Positions 8,422 through 18,354 of a stretch of 64,000 bases of DNA are shown here, piece by piece (the stretch's first letter is position 1; each line of letters starts with the position of its first letter). The notes beneath the pieces are model-generated. The model was not told the DNA's origin. It was given only the letters and a program-made list of their open reading frames with translations, and did no database searches. A program made the position numbers and the translations under genes. The DNA is from Exiguobacterium mexicanum (GTDB lineage: Bacteria; Bacillota; Bacilli; Exiguobacteriales; Exiguobacteriaceae): contig NZ_CP040676.1 of NCBI RefSeq assembly GCF_005960665.1, positions 1,684,501 through 1,748,500 of the forward strand. Direction: 5' to 3'.

Positions 8422-9450
8422 TTAGTCAATCTTCTGATCGTACAAGAAGTCAACGAGTGCATCTAACTCTTCATCACTGATTTGGCCTTCACCGAAGCCA
8501 GGCATGAGCGCGCCTTGTTTCAATTCTTGTGGGTCGCGAATCCATTCTTTCAACTTCTCTTCGTTGTTTTCGAGGTAGCCCGCCAACCATTCGCGATCAC
8601 CAAAGTTCGTCAAGCTCGGCGCGACTTTCCCGCCACCGTGACAGCTCAAGCAGCTCTCGACGTACACGGCTTCGCCTGTCGTCAAGTTTTGGTTATCTGC
8701 AACGAGGTTTTCTGTGTTTGCGTCCTGCTGTGCTTTCATGTCTTCGAGCCATTGGTCGTACTCTTCTTGCTCGAGTGCGATGACTTTGAAGTCCATGAGT
8801 GCGTGTGAAGGTCCGCAAAGCTCGGCACATTTCCCGTAGAACGTACCTGGTTCATTTGCATGCAACCACATTTCGTTATCAAGGCCTGGGTTCGTATCCG
8901 TCTTACCTGACAAGGCCGGTACCCAGAACGAGTGAATGACGTCTTTCGATGTCAAGTTGATGCCGACACGCTTACCGACTGGGATGACGAGTTCTTGACC
9001 CGTGACCACGCCTGCGTTCGGATATTCAAATTCCCACCAGTAAAGGTTGGCCGTGACATTGATTTCTTCTTCTTTTTTCGCTTCTTTCGCTTTCGCGAGC
9101 TCGACTGTCGTCGTGATCGTCGGAACAGCGAGAATGATCAATAAAATGATTGGAACGACTGTCCAAATCATCTCAAGCGTGCTGCTTCCTTCGACTTGCT
9201 TCGGAATCGATTCATCTTTCCGACGGAATTTCATGAGCACGTACACGTAAATAATCGTTACGATGACAAGTACAAAGAGCATGATTGCCAAACTGATGAG
9301 AATGATGCGAAGCTGAATCTCAGCTCCTTCTCCCATCGGCTTCAATGCAGACAATCCCTCTACGCCGCACCCTGATAACAGTAGTGCGAACATCATCATC
9401 GGGACGATGCCAAACAGAAGCTTCTTAAATGATTTCACAACAATCCCCAC
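8422..9450 (-). CDS. ctaC: cytochrome caa3 oxidase subunit II with fused cytochrome c
   Basis: 342 residues. A lipoprotein signal (lipobox LLSGC near residue 28) is followed by two membrane helices, a CuA domain with ligands in YGKCAELCGPSHALM (around 210-225), and a C-terminal cytochrome c domain with heme motif CLSCH (near 268) and the axial Met in GALMPGFGEG. The cytochrome domain defines a caa3 rather than aa3 enzyme. CuA loading would use the Sco protein at 3379. RBS GGGG lies upstream of the ATG. Confidence 0.96.
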   Translation of the reverse strand: MGIVVKSFKKLLFGIVPMMMFALLLSGCGVEGLSALKPMGEGAEIQLRIILISLAIMLFVLVIVTIIYVYVLMKFRRKDESIPKQVEGSSTLEMIWTVVPIILLIILAVPTITTTVELAKAKEAKKEEEINVTANLYWWEFEYPNAGVVTGQELVIPVGKRVGINLTSKDVIHSFWVPALSGKTDTNPGLDNEMWLHANEPGTFYGKCAELCGPSHALMDFKVIALEQEEYDQWLEDMKAQQDANTENLVADNQNLTTGEAVYVESCLSCHGGGKVAPSLTNFGDREWLAGYLENNEEKLKEWIRDPQELKQGALMPGFGEGQISDEELDALVDFLYDQKID

Positions 9451-9498
9451 TTTCTCCCAAAATGATGTGCAATGGTTTCTATATAGTGAGTGCGACTA

Positions 9499-10419
9499 TC
9501 AAAGTGCCGTCAATACCAGCGTGACAATCCACACGACTAAATAAATCAATGAATAAAAGAACATTTTGTTTGCCCACTTGATCTCATCTTCGGCCTTGAA
9601 ACCTTTCAAGCCGAGATATAACCAGTAGCCCCCAAGACCGGCCGCGACGATCACGTAGATCAAACCGTAATGCAAGAACAAGAGCGACGCTGGAATGAGT
9701 GTCGCGATCCACCAAATGATTTGGCGCTTGGTGATCGCAAAGCCGTTGACGACCGGTAGCATCGGAATGCCGGCCGCTCGATACTCCTCGACACGCCGCA
9801 TGGCGAGCGCGAGGAAGTGTGGCGGTTGCCACAAGAACATGACGAGGAACATGAGCCACGCATCGATATGAAGCGCGGGATCGATGGCTGCCCAACCGAT
9901 GAGCGGCGGTACCGCTCCGGAGATGCTGCCGACGACCGTGTTCAACGTGTGCGTTCGTTTAAGCCACATCGTATAAATGACGACATAAAAAAATGCCCCG
10001 ATTAAACCGAAGACTGCTGCCACATACGACACGATCAATAAGAGCAATGTCCCGATCGCGAGTTGCGTTAATCCAAGGAGCAAAATCCGTTCTCCCGAAA
10101 TTTTCCCGGTGACACTTGGTCGGTTGTCTGTACGTCCCATCAAGTAATCGATATCACGGTCCACGAAGTTGTTTAGGTAACAACTCCCGGAGATGACGAG
10201 CGCGCTTCCTAACATCGTTAATAAGAGTTGTGGCCAAACTTCAAACAAATAAAGTACTGGCGTATCACTCTGATATGTTGCTGCTACAAAGAAACCGGCG
10301 AACACCAACAAAAGATTGGCGCGGACGATTCCCATTTTTGCCAGAGCAACATAGTCGCGGAACGAAGCGGATTCTGTATATTCTACTTCTGCCATTGTCC
10401 CTGGGTTGACTTTTGTCAT
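9499..10419 (-). CDS. ctaB: protoheme IX farnesyltransferase (heme O synthase)
   Basis: About 306 residues and nine membrane helices of the UbiA prenyltransferase family. The Asp-rich substrate motif is [15 protein letters not shown], with a second acidic loop in the middle. It attaches a farnesyl group to heme B to give heme O, which CtaA turns into heme A. The ATG at 10419 is preferred because a GGGGGG ribosome site lies just upstream; a GTG at 10440 is in frame but poorly spaced. It is divergent from ctaA and heads the cta unit. Confidence 0.95.
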   Translation of the reverse strand: MTKVNPGTMAEVEYTESASFRDYVALAKMGIVRANLLLVFAGFFVAATYQSDTPVLYLFEVWPQLLLTMLGSALVISGSCYLNNFVDRDIDYLMGRTDNRPSVTGKISGERILLLGLTQLAIGTLLLLIVSYVAAVFGLIGAFFYVVIYTMWLKRTHTLNTVVGSISGAVPPLIGWAAIDPALHIDAWLMFLVMFLWQPPHFLALAMRRVEEYRAAGIPMLPVVNGFAITKRQIIWWIATLIPASLLFLHYGLIYVIVAAGLGGYWLYLGLKGFKAEDEIKWANKMFFYSLIYLVVWIVTLVLTAL

Positions 10420-10573
10420 AATGACCCCCCTACTAATCACGAAATCCTCGTATTCTTTTCACAGAAAAAACACAATATGAACAAAGTTCACCTAACTCAT
10501 AACAAAGATACCATATTTTCAAAAAGAATACGTCGTTTATGCTTGTAAAATAGCTAGTTTTTTGTGACAGACG

Positions 10574-10589
10574 TGTGATAATTGTCACA
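10574..10589. promoter_or_regulatory. CRP/FNR-type palindrome
   Basis: TGTGATAATTGTCACA matches TGTGA-N6-TCACA exactly, the consensus of the CRP/FNR family; Rex sites are similar. It overlaps the downstream edge of a ResD-like TTTGTGACA. The regulator is inferred, not shown. Confidence 0.55.
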
Positions 10590-10672
10590 GTAAAAACGCT
10601 ACGCTAATACTAGAATAACGATTTTGATAGCGATTGCAAGCTTTTCCGTTTCGTTTTTACGACGTAAAGCCG

Positions 10673-10678
10673 TATAAT
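10673..10678 (+). promoter_or_regulatory. probable ctaA -10 box
   Basis: TATAAT 73 bp upstream of the ctaA ATG. The -35 is weak (TTCGTT at 17-bp spacing), which suggests an activator. Confidence 0.5.
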
Positions 10679-10750
10679 AAGTATGGCGAAAAAAATATAA
10701 ACTGACAAGGCACAATTCTAGTGATTTTTCTCAAAAGCAGGTGGAAACGA

Positions 10751-11653
10751 ATGCATAAAAAACTCGCACTATTTTCAGCACTCGTCACGCTCGGGATGAT
10801 GCTTGTTCTTATCATGGGTGGAACCGTGACGAAGACCGACTCCGGCGACGGGTGCGGTACAGACTGGCCGCTCTGCCACGGGAAACTGATTCCGACCAAT
10901 CCGAGCGTCGAGACGATGATCGAGTACAGTCACCGTGTCGTCTCCGGCATCGAAGGACTCCTCATCATCGCATTGACGGTTTGGACGTTCGCGGTCGTCA
11001 AGAACCGCTATGACGTCAAAGTGTTCGCGTTCCTCGCGTTCATCTTTATGCTCATCCAGTCCATCATCGGCGCCGGTGCCGTCATCTGGCAACAGTCGGA
11101 CGCGATTCTCGCGCTCCACTTCGGCATCTCGCTCGTCTCGTTCGCGTCGCTTCTCATTTTGACGATTCTCTTGTTCGAAGGAGAACGTCTGCATCGGGCC
11201 GTCTCCGAACGGTTGAAGATTCACCTTTACGGCTTGACGATCTATACGATGGTCGTCGTCTACACGGGTGCTTATGTCCGTCACCTCGGCGCGACGTATG
11301 CGTGCGTGGGCTGGCCGATCTGTGACCAGAACGTCTGGACGTTCGAGTCGTACGTCCAAATGGGACACCGGATCATGGCGGGACTGCTCGTCTTCTATAC
11401 GCTGTACGTGTTGTACTTGGCGCGACGGGAGACGAATCGACTCGTCGAGACCGGGATGTGGGCGTCCTTGTTCTTCATCTTGCTCCAAGTCGGCACGGGG
11501 GCGTGGATTGTCCTTGGGGGACATGCCACATACGTGCCGCTCCTCCACGCGTTCTTGATTACCTGCTATTTCGGGATTGTCTCGTATTTGGCATATCATG
11601 CGTATCGGAGTCAGAAGCAGACGACCGCGTCCGCTCGACAAAAATCAGTTTAA
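10751..11653 (+). CDS. ctaA: heme A synthase
   Basis: About 300 residues and eight membrane helices of the CtaA/COX15 family. Paired histidine regions are visible (YSHRVVSG and MGHRIMAG, LHFGISL and LHAFLI), which ligate the substrate and cofactor hemes, and Cys pairs lie in the outer loops (GCGTDWPLC and CVGWPIC). It oxidises heme O to heme A for CtaD. The ATG at 10751 has AGGTGG six bases upstream; the GTG at 10721 has no ribosome site. Confidence 0.95.
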   Translation: MHKKLALFSALVTLGMMLVLIMGGTVTKTDSGDGCGTDWPLCHGKLIPTNPSVETMIEYSHRVVSGIEGLLIIALTVWTFAVVKNRYDVKVFAFLAFIFMLIQSIIGAGAVIWQQSDAILALHFGISLVSFASLLILTILLFEGERLHRAVSERLKIHLYGLTIYTMVVVYTGAYVRHLGATYACVGWPICDQNVWTFESYVQMGHRIMAGLLVFYTLYVLYLARRETNRLVETGMWASLFFILLQVGTGAWIVLGGHATYVPLLHAFLITCYFGIVSYLAYHAYRSQKQTTASARQKSV

Positions 11654-11666
11654 TCGAACACACGAA

Positions 11667-11697
11667 AAGGAGCGACGTTCATCGCTCCTTTTTTCTA
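11667..11697. terminator. bidirectional terminator between ctaA and photolyase
   Basis: Stem AAGGAGCGA/TCGCTCCTT followed by TTTTTTC on the plus strand and preceded by AAAA for the opposite strand. Confidence 0.85.
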
Positions 11698-11704
11698 TGC
11701 CTAT

Positions 11705-13060
11705 TTACTGTGCATCCTTGAACCGTTCGAGCGCTCGGGCCCGCGCTTCCTTATGGTCGACGATTGGGTCGACGTATCCGTCCCGCTCGCTGAGGTCGGG
11801 AAAGTGAATCGACTTTTTGTCGAGGTCGGCGAGTTCAGGCACATACTTCCGAATGAACGTCCCTTCGGTATCAAACTTCTCGGATTGCGTCGTCGGATTG
11901 AAGATGCGGAAGTACGGAACCGCATCCGTCCCGACCGAGGCGGCCCATTGCCAGCCGCCAATATTCGAGGCTGCCTCATAATCGATCAATTTCTGTTCGA
12001 AATAGCGTTCCCCTTTTCGCCAGTCGATCAGTAAATGTTTCGATAAGAACGAGGCGACGATCATCCGAAGCCGGTTGTGCATCCAACCTGTCTCGTTCAG
12101 TTGCCGCATCGCCGCGTCGACGATCGGGTAACCCGTCTTCCCCTCACACCACGCCTGAAAGTTCTCGGCATCGTATTCCCAGTCGAGATGCTTATATTTA
12201 TCGTTGAACGGACGGTCTTTCAGTCCCGGGAATTGAACCATGATCATATAATAAAATTCGCGCCATAACAGCTCATCGTAAAACGTGTCGCGTCCGCTCG
12301 ATTTCGGCGCCGACAGCACCGCTTCCGCCACGGTGCGGATCGACAACACCCCGGTCCGTAGATATGGAGAGAGCCGGCTCGTACCGGCGATCGCCGGGAT
12401 ATCGCGGTCCTCATCGTAGGCGTCGATCCGGTTGGCGACAAAATCATGCAAGCGTCGTTTCGCGGCCGCTTCTCCGAGCGCTTTCCACGAACGCTCGCAC
12501 CGGTCGAACTGACGCCGCAATTCAGCAGGCACGACATGTTCGGTCGCGACGAGTTGCTTCAGCGCTGTCACATCGACATCATACGGTGCGGGCGGCGTTT
12601 CGGCGTAGGCCGCCTTTTTGAACGGCGTATACACTTTGTAAGGGTCGCCGTCTTTTTTCGTGAACGCGTTCGGGGCAAACAAATGCCGATCGAGCAGACG
12701 GATGACTTTGACGTCTTGCCCGAGCGCCTCGATGACGGCATCGTCGCGCTGCTTGAACGGTTCAATATACTCGGCGTTAAAGTATAGCGTGTCAAACTGA
12801 CCGAGCGCTTCGACGAACACTTCGGCCGTGTCGGCGACGATGACACGCAGGCCGAGGCCGTTCTCCTTGAGCTCACCCATAAATTGTCGCATCGTCGCGA
12901 AAAAGTAATCGTGCCGCGTCTCGAACGGCTCGCAATAGTTCGGATTGAGCCAAAAGACGAACTCCAATTCATCGCCTGAAGCAGCGTCTTTCAATACCCG
13001 GTGTAACATATGATTATCAGTCAATCGAAAATCCGATCGAAACCAACAGACTCGTCTCAT
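11705..13060 (-). CDS. phrB: deoxyribodipyrimidine photolyase
   Basis: About 451 residues. An N-terminal photolyase alpha/beta domain binds the antenna cofactor (starting MRRVCWFRSDFRLTDN), and a C-terminal helical FAD domain carries the signature DYEAASNIGGWQWAA and the ESTRLSPYL-like TSRLSPYLRTG. Using blue light it splits cyclobutane pyrimidine dimers. The ATG at 13060 has AGGAG eight bases upstream; the GTG at 13069 lacks one. It sits between ctaA and pycA, where B. subtilis has none, so it is a likely lineage insertion. It may have its own promoter in the 50 bp after the pycA terminator. Confidence 0.94.
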   Translation of the reverse strand: MRRVCWFRSDFRLTDNHMLHRVLKDAASGDELEFVFWLNPNYCEPFETRHDYFFATMRQFMGELKENGLGLRVIVADTAEVFVEALGQFDTLYFNAEYIEPFKQRDDAVIEALGQDVKVIRLLDRHLFAPNAFTKKDGDPYKVYTPFKKAAYAETPPAPYDVDVTALKQLVATEHVVPAELRRQFDRCERSWKALGEAAAKRRLHDFVANRIDAYDEDRDIPAIAGTSRLSPYLRTGVLSIRTVAEAVLSAPKSSGRDTFYDELLWREFYYMIMVQFPGLKDRPFNDKYKHLDWEYDAENFQAWCEGKTGYPIVDAAMRQLNETGWMHNRLRMIVASFLSKHLLIDWRKGERYFEQKLIDYEAASNIGGWQWAASVGTDAVPYFRIFNPTTQSEKFDTEGTFIRKYVPELADLDKKSIHFPDLSERDGYVDPIVDHKEARARALERFKDAQ

Positions 13061-13074
13061 CTCTCCCACTCCTA

Positions 13075-13110
13075 TCTAAAAAAGAAGCATAGCCGCGCTA
13101 TGCTTCTTTC
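13075..13110 (-). terminator. pycA terminator
   Basis: GAAGCATAGC/GCTATGCTTC stem, followed by a run of seven T on the minus strand. Confidence 0.85.
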
Positions 13111-13112
13111 CA

Positions 13113-16100
13113 TTATACAAACTCAATCAATAAGTCGTCACTTTGGATTGTGTCGCCTTCTTTAATATGGACCGCTTTGACTTCTCCGTCTTGCGCGGCT
13201 TGGACCGTCGTCTCCATCTTCATCGCTTCCGTGACGAGGAGCTGTTCCCCGCGATGGACACGGCTACCAGGTTCGACGAGCACTTTCAACACCGATCCCG
13301 GCATCGAAGCACCGACTTGTTTCGGGTTCGTCCGATCAACTTTCGGTCGGCTCGTCGTCGCCGACTTCACGTTCACGTCTTTGATTTCGATTTCACGCGG
13401 TACCCCGTTCATCTCATACGAGACAAGACGGATACCGTCCTCGTTCGCCGCACTGATTTGAACGAGTTTGATGATGAGCGTCTTCCCGGTCTCGATCTCG
13501 ACTTGAATCGTCTCTCCGACGTTCAAGCCGTAGAAGAACGTTAACGTGTCGAGGACGGATACATCGCCATACGTCGTCGAATGGGTGACGTAATCCTCGA
13601 ACACTTTCGGATACAACGCGTTCGAGAGCAGTTCGAAGTCCGTCACCGGGCGCTCGAGCTTCTCGAACAACTTCGTCTGCGCCGCCTTGAAATCATACGG
13701 TTCGATCAGTTTACCCGGACGTACGTCGAGCGGTTTTTCGCCTTTCAAGATGGCTTGTTGCACGTCTGTCGGGAATCCGCCTGGAGGCGTTCCGAGCTCA
13801 CCGCGCATCATTTCGACGACCGAGTCTGGGAAGTCGAGTTGGTGACCCCGCTCGACCACATCTTGTTCGTTCAAGTTATGTTGGACCATGAACAGTGCCA
13901 TGTCCCCGACAACTTTTGACGACGGCGTCACTTTGACGATATCGCCGAACAACATGTTGACGCGGGCGTACATCGCCTTCACTTCGCTCCAACGGTCGCC
14001 TAACCCGACCGCTTTCGCTTGTTGTTGCAAGTTTGAATACTGACCGCCCGGCATCTCATGCTCATAAACCGATGGGTTCGAAGCACGCATGTCGCTTTCG
14101 AACGGCTCATAGTTATGACGCACGTCTTGCCAGTAGTCGCTGATGACCTCGTAATGCTTCGCATCGATTTTCGGTTGACGTTCATGGTGATCGAGCGCAT
14201 AAATCAAGCTGCCGCCTGAAGGTTGTGACGTCATGCCTGACATCGAGCTCGCAGCCACGTCGACGATGTCGACGCCCGCATCCGTCGCCCGGGCATACGT
14301 GAAGATTCCGTTGCCGGAAGCGTCATGCGTGTGCAAGTGGATCGGCAAATCGACGGCATCTTTCAAGGCTGAGACGAGCGCGTATGCCGACTCTGGCTTG
14401 AGCAGACCGGCCATGTCCTTGATGGCAAGGATGTGGGCCCCGCTCGCTTCGAGTTTCTTCGCCAAATCGACATAGTACGGCAAGTGGTACTTCGGACGGT
14501 TGCCATCGTACAGGTCGCCTGTATAACAAACGGCCGCTTCCGCGACTTTTCCTGTCGGTAACGTCGCGTCGATCGCAAGTTGAATCGACTCGAGGTTGTT
14601 CAAGCTGTCGAAGATCCGGAACACGTCGACACCCGCATAGGCCGCCTCATGGACGAACTGTTCGATGACGTTGTCGGCATAGTTTTTATACCCGACCGCA
14701 TTCGCGCCGCGAAGCAACATTTGAATCAAGACGTTCGGCATCTTCTCGCGGAGCCGCATGAGGCGAACCCATGGGTCTTCCGAGAGGAAACGATAGGCGA
14801 CGTCGAACGTGGCCCCGCCCCATGCCTCGACCGAGAATAGCTCTGGCATGAGTTTACTCGTCGGTTCGGCGATATTGACGATGTCTTGTGTCCGCATCCG
14901 CGTCGCAAGAAGCGACTGGTGCGCGTCTCGCATCGTCGTATCCGTCAACAACAGTTCAGGTTGACGTTTGATCCAATCGGCAAGGCCGTCCGGACCGAGC
15001 TCCGTCAAAATCTGTTTCGTACCTGGTTTGGCTTCAGCCGGAAGGTCTTGCGGAATCCGGACCGAGCGGCTAATCGGCTTATCTTTCAATCCGACACCCG
15101 GGAATCCATTCACGGTGACGTCGCCGATATAGTTGAGCAACTTCGTTCCACGGTCTTTCCGTTTCGGGAAGACGAACAGTTCTGGCGTCTCGTCGATGAA
15201 CGACGTGTTGTAGTCACCGCTGATGAAGTTCTGGTGCTTCATCACGTTAATCAAGAACGGAATGTTCGTCTTGATGCCGCGAATCCGGAACTCGTTCAAG
15301 TTACGGACCATTTTCGAAGCCGCCTGTTCGAACGTCATGCCGTGTGTCGACAGCTTCACGAGAAGCGAGTCATAATACGGTGAAATCTCGGCCCCGACGT
15401 AAGCGTTCCCGCCGTCGAGTCGGACCCCGAAGCCGCCCGGAGAGCGGTACGCCATAATTTTGCCCGTGTCCGGCATAAAGTTGTTGCCCGGGTCTTCTGA
15501 CGTGACACGTGACTGGATCGCGTAACCGAGCAATTTGATGTCTTCTTGTTTCGGCATATGGATGACGTCGCCGTGGAGCGACTCGCCTTGCGCGATCATG
15601 AGCTGGGTCTGCACGATATCGAAGCCGGTCACCATCTCTGTGATCGTGTGCTCGACTTGGATGCGCGGGTTGACCTCGATGAAGTAGAACGACTCGTCTT
15701 CCGTGACGAGGAACTCGACCGTCCCGGCGTTGATGTAGCCGACGTGGCGCATGAGCTTAACCGCCGCGTCACAAATCGCTTGGCGCGATTCCTCAGACAA
15801 CGTCACACACGGTGCGACCTCGACGACTTTTTGATGTCGACGTTGGACCGAACAGTCACGTTCGAACAAATGAATGATGTTACCGTGATCGTCCCCGAGA
15901 ATCTGAACCTCGATATGTTTTGGACGCTCCACTAATTTTTCTATGTACACTTCGTCTGAACCGAACGCTTGCTTCGCCTCTGACTTGGCACGTTCAATCA
16001 AATCTTTCATCTCGGCTTCCGTACGGATGACACGCATCCCGCGGCCGCCTCCGCCCATCGCCGCTTTGACCATGAGTGGGAACCCGTGCTCGTTCGCAAA

Positions 16101-16550
16101 CTCGAGCGCGTCTTCGTATGATGTGAGCGGTCCGTTTGAACCTGGAATGACCGGGAGTCCGGCCGCGATCGCACTTTGACGGGCCCGAACTTTATCCCCG
16201 AACGCATGAAGATGCGATTCATTCGGACCGACGAAGATGATACCTTCTTCGCGGCAACGACGTGCGAGCTCGATGTTCTCAGATAAGAAACCGTATCCTG
16301 GGTGAATCGCGTCAGCCCCCGACTGTTTCGCGATTCGAATCACGTCCTCGATATCGAGATAGGCGTCAATCGGCTTTTTATCGAGACCGATCAAATATGC
16401 CTCGTCCGCTTTAAAGCGGTGTAACGAGCCGCTGTCTTCTTGTGAATAAACGGCGACTGTGCGCATTCCTAGTTCAGTGGCTGCCCTAAATACACGAATG
16501 GCGATTTCTCCACGGTTGGCTACAAGTAATTTGCTAATTGGTTTCAACAT
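13113..16550 (-). CDS. pycA: pyruvate carboxylase
   Basis: 1145 residues, full length for the alpha4 enzyme. In order it has a biotin carboxylase ATP-grasp domain (ANRGEIAIRVFRAA, GGGGRGM near 165, CSVQRRHQKVVE), a carboxyltransferase TIM barrel (DTTMRDAHQSLLATRMRT near 535), a PYC/OADA tetramerisation part and a biotinyl domain with the acceptor Lys in TEAMKMET near residue 1111. It makes oxaloacetate from pyruvate, ATP and bicarbonate to refill the citric acid cycle. The ATG at 16550 follows GGGGG at five bases. It sits 30 bp after ftsW and was probably transcribed with it or from a promoter inside ftsW. Confidence 0.97.
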   Translation of the reverse strand: MLKPISKLLVANRGEIAIRVFRAATELGMRTVAVYSQEDSGSLHRFKADEAYLIGLDKKPIDAYLDIEDVIRIAKQSGADAIHPGYGFLSENIELARRCREEGIIFVGPNESHLHAFGDKVRARQSAIAAGLPVIPGSNGPLTSYEDALEFANEHGFPLMVKAAMGGGGRGMRVIRTEAEMKDLIERAKSEAKQAFGSDEVYIEKLVERPKHIEVQILGDDHGNIIHLFERDCSVQRRHQKVVEVAPCVTLSEESRQAICDAAVKLMRHVGYINAGTVEFLVTEDESFYFIEVNPRIQVEHTITEMVTGFDIVQTQLMIAQGESLHGDVIHMPKQEDIKLLGYAIQSRVTSEDPGNNFMPDTGKIMAYRSPGGFGVRLDGGNAYVGAEISPYYDSLLVKLSTHGMTFEQAASKMVRNLNEFRIRGIKTNIPFLINVMKHQNFISGDYNTSFIDETPELFVFPKRKDRGTKLLNYIGDVTVNGFPGVGLKDKPISRSVRIPQDLPAEAKPGTKQILTELGPDGLADWIKRQPELLLTDTTMRDAHQSLLATRMRTQDIVNIAEPTSKLMPELFSVEAWGGATFDVAYRFLSEDPWVRLMRLREKMPNVLIQMLLRGANAVGYKNYADNVIEQFVHEAAYAGVDVFRIFDSLNNLESIQLAIDATLPTGKVAEAAVCYTGDLYDGNRPKYHLPYYVDLAKKLEASGAHILAIKDMAGLLKPESAYALVSALKDAVDLPIHLHTHDASGNGIFTYARATDAGVDIVDVAASSMSGMTSQPSGGSLIYALDHHERQPKIDAKHYEVISDYWQDVRHNYEPFESDMRASNPSVYEHEMPGGQYSNLQQQAKAVGLGDRWSEVKAMYARVNMLFGDIVKVTPSSKVVGDMALFMVQHNLNEQDVVERGHQLDFPDSVVEMMRGELGTPPGGFPTDVQQAILKGEKPLDVRPGKLIEPYDFKAAQTKLFEKLERPVTDFELLSNALYPKVFEDYVTHSTTYGDVSVLDTLTFFYGLNVGETIQVEIETGKTLIIKLVQISAANEDGIRLVSYEMNGVPREIEIKDVNVKSATTSRPKVDRTNPKQVGASMPGSVLKVLVEPGSRVHRGEQLLVTEAMKMETTVQAAQDGEVKAVHIKEGDTIQSDDLLIEFV

Positions 16551-16581
16551 AAATCCCCCCATTTAAGTAGTTCGAACCTTC

Positions 16582-17817
16582 TTACCTGACAACATGTAAC
16601 GATGAACCTTGCACGTTTTCGGCTGACTTCTCACGAATCTCAGCCCGTCTTGTCGCTTCCCGGTGCCGGTTTCGCATCGAGATGCTGCTGAGCACTCCGA
16701 GAATGCCCATCGTCATGATGAGTGACGTCCCGCCGTAACTGACGAGCGGAAGCGTGACCCCCGTCCCCGGGAACCAGCCCGACATCGCCCCGATATTGAT
16801 CCCGGTTTGGACCATGATTTGGGCAGCGATGCCGAATGAAACGAACATCGCGAAGTGACTATCGCTATGGTTAGCGATATTGACGGCGCGGAACGCGATG
16901 AAAAAGAGCAGGACGAGGACGACGACGACACCGACAAAACCGAGCTCTTCCGCGATGATGGACATGATGTAGTCCGTCTCCGGTTCGGGCAGATACCCAT
17001 ACTTCTGATAACTGTTGCCGAGACCGACACCGGTCAACCCACCATGTACAATCGAGATGATCGACATGAGCAATTGGTGACCATAGCCTTCAGGGTCCAT
17101 GAACGGATTGAAGACGACTTCGATTCGACTGCGCTGGTTTTCCGAGAAGATGGTCGTGAACATCAAATAGACGGCCCCAATCCCAGCGAGCACCGACGGG
17201 ATGATGATTCGGAGCGGCGCCCCGACAGCGAGCCACATGAGGAACATGATGGCGCCGAGAACGAACAACCCCCCCATATCCGGTTGGCCGTTGATGGCAA
17301 TCGCATACGGGAGAAAGAAGTAGATGACCGGAATCACGAAGAAGGCACCGGCTTGGGCCCGTAATCCTTTTTTCGTGATCGCGGCTCGGCCGAGTCGTCC
17401 CGGCAACCCTTTCAGTTCATTGTTCCACAGCTGGTGATAATAGTTCGCGAGCAATAAAATCAACACGAACTTGGCGATCTCGACCGGTTGCATCGTGAAT
17501 CCGCCAATGATGAGCCACGCCCGCGCCCCGTTGAGCGGTATCATCGCCCACGTGATGAACAAGAGCACGACCGATACGAAATAGAGGCCGTACAAAATAT
17601 TTGGTTTTCGAAAGTTCTCATAGCGGAACATCGTCGCAATCAAATAGACGACAATCCCGAGTCCAGCGTAGAAGAGTTGCCGATAGAACAAACCGCTGTT
17701 CGCGTAATCCCCGCGATTCCATACGCTCGCACTGTAAATCATGATCGAGCTGATTCCGACAAGCATGAGCACCGCAATGAACAGTGAGAAATCAAAGTAC
17801 CGAAACCGAGTTTTCAT
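16582..17817 (-). CDS. ftsW: peptidoglycan glycosyltransferase FtsW (SEDS family)
   Basis: 411 residues with about ten membrane helices. SEDS signatures are seen in GFTMQPVEIAKF, PDMGGLFVLGAI and VSYGGTSLIMTM. It polymerises lipid II during septum formation with a cognate class B penicillin-binding protein that is not in the window. Position between ylaN and pycA matches B. subtilis ftsW, which is why this copy, rather than the one at 59546, is called FtsW. AAGGAAGTG precedes the ATG. Confidence 0.93.
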   Translation of the reverse strand: MKTRFRYFDFSLFIAVLMLVGISSIMIYSASVWNRGDYANSGLFYRQLFYAGLGIVVYLIATMFRYENFRKPNILYGLYFVSVVLLFITWAMIPLNGARAWLIIGGFTMQPVEIAKFVLILLLANYYHQLWNNELKGLPGRLGRAAITKKGLRAQAGAFFVIPVIYFFLPYAIAINGQPDMGGLFVLGAIMFLMWLAVGAPLRIIIPSVLAGIGAVYLMFTTIFSENQRSRIEVVFNPFMDPEGYGHQLLMSIISIVHGGLTGVGLGNSYQKYGYLPEPETDYIMSIIAEELGFVGVVVVLVLLFFIAFRAVNIANHSDSHFAMFVSFGIAAQIMVQTGINIGAMSGWFPGTGVTLPLVSYGGTSLIMTMGILGVLSSISMRNRHREATRRAEIREKSAENVQGSSLHVVR

Positions 17818-17903
17818 GTTTTCACTTCCTTATGTACAACAATCCTTGACCCATTATAAAAAAATACTCAAACAGCGCCGCTTGCACAGTTTGAGTATAA
17901 GGT

Positions 17904-18182
17904 TCATAAATCTGAAGCTTCCGCGAGGGCGGACAGCTTTTGTTCCAATGAATCGAGCAGTCCTTTACCTTCAATGTCTGAAATGAGTCCAAGACGGACC
18001 GCAAAATCAATTTGGCGTGATAGACCGAACATATGTGTATCAAGCACCTCTTCATAAAGCGGGCACTTCGGCATTTTTAGGTTTTCTAACTGCACTTCAA
18101 TCAAACAACGGATTTTTTCAGCGTCTGCCTCTAATAGTTGAAGCGCTTGCTCCCGTTGGACTGCAGCCAAATTTGTCGCCAC
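17904..18182 (-). CDS. ylaN: YlaN family protein (DUF1507)
   Basis: About 92 residues, close to the family length. The family core is clear: [27 protein letters not shown]. In B. subtilis and S. aureus YlaN binds Fe(II), interacts with Fur and relieves Fur repression, and becomes dispensable when iron is added. The GTG at 18182 is chosen because GGAGGAGGGG stands just upstream; the longer frame to 18221 has none. It lies directly upstream of ftsW as in B. subtilis. A promoter was not identified. Confidence 0.9.
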   Translation of the reverse strand: MATNLAAVQREQALQLLEADAEKIRCLIEVQLENLKMPKCPLYEEVLDTHMFGLSRQIDFAVRLGLISDIEGKGLLDSLEQKLSALAEASDL

Positions 18183-18315
18183 TACGACCCCTCCTCCGTA
18201 CAATGACAGACTGTTTGTCATAACTCAACTGTACATTATATTTCATCATAATTCAATGAACAGTCTGGATTCACTACGAGTTTCTCGCAGTTTCCCTTTT
18301 TCCCCGGAAGAGCTG

Positions 18316-18321
18316 TATAAT
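18316..18321 (+). promoter_or_regulatory. -10 box for the gene at 18355
   Basis: Consensus TATAAT 34 bp upstream of the ATG; no good -35 is seen. Confidence 0.4.
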
Positions 18322-18354
18322 GTACAGTGTATCGTGAATAAAGGGGGCGTATCA

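Larger units (their letters stand above)
10420..10750. promoter_or_regulatory. ctaB-ctaA divergent control region
   Basis: 331 bp without a gene, AT-rich. It holds a perfect TGTGA-N6-TCACA palindrome (10574-10589), a ResD-like TTTGTGACA at 10561-10569 and a consensus TATAAT at 10673-10678. No clear ctaB promoter could be picked out on the minus strand. Confidence 0.6.

Noticed and set aside
10775-11641. 288-codon open frame on the minus strand
   Set aside because: Shadow of ctaA; composition is charged throughout and not protein-like.
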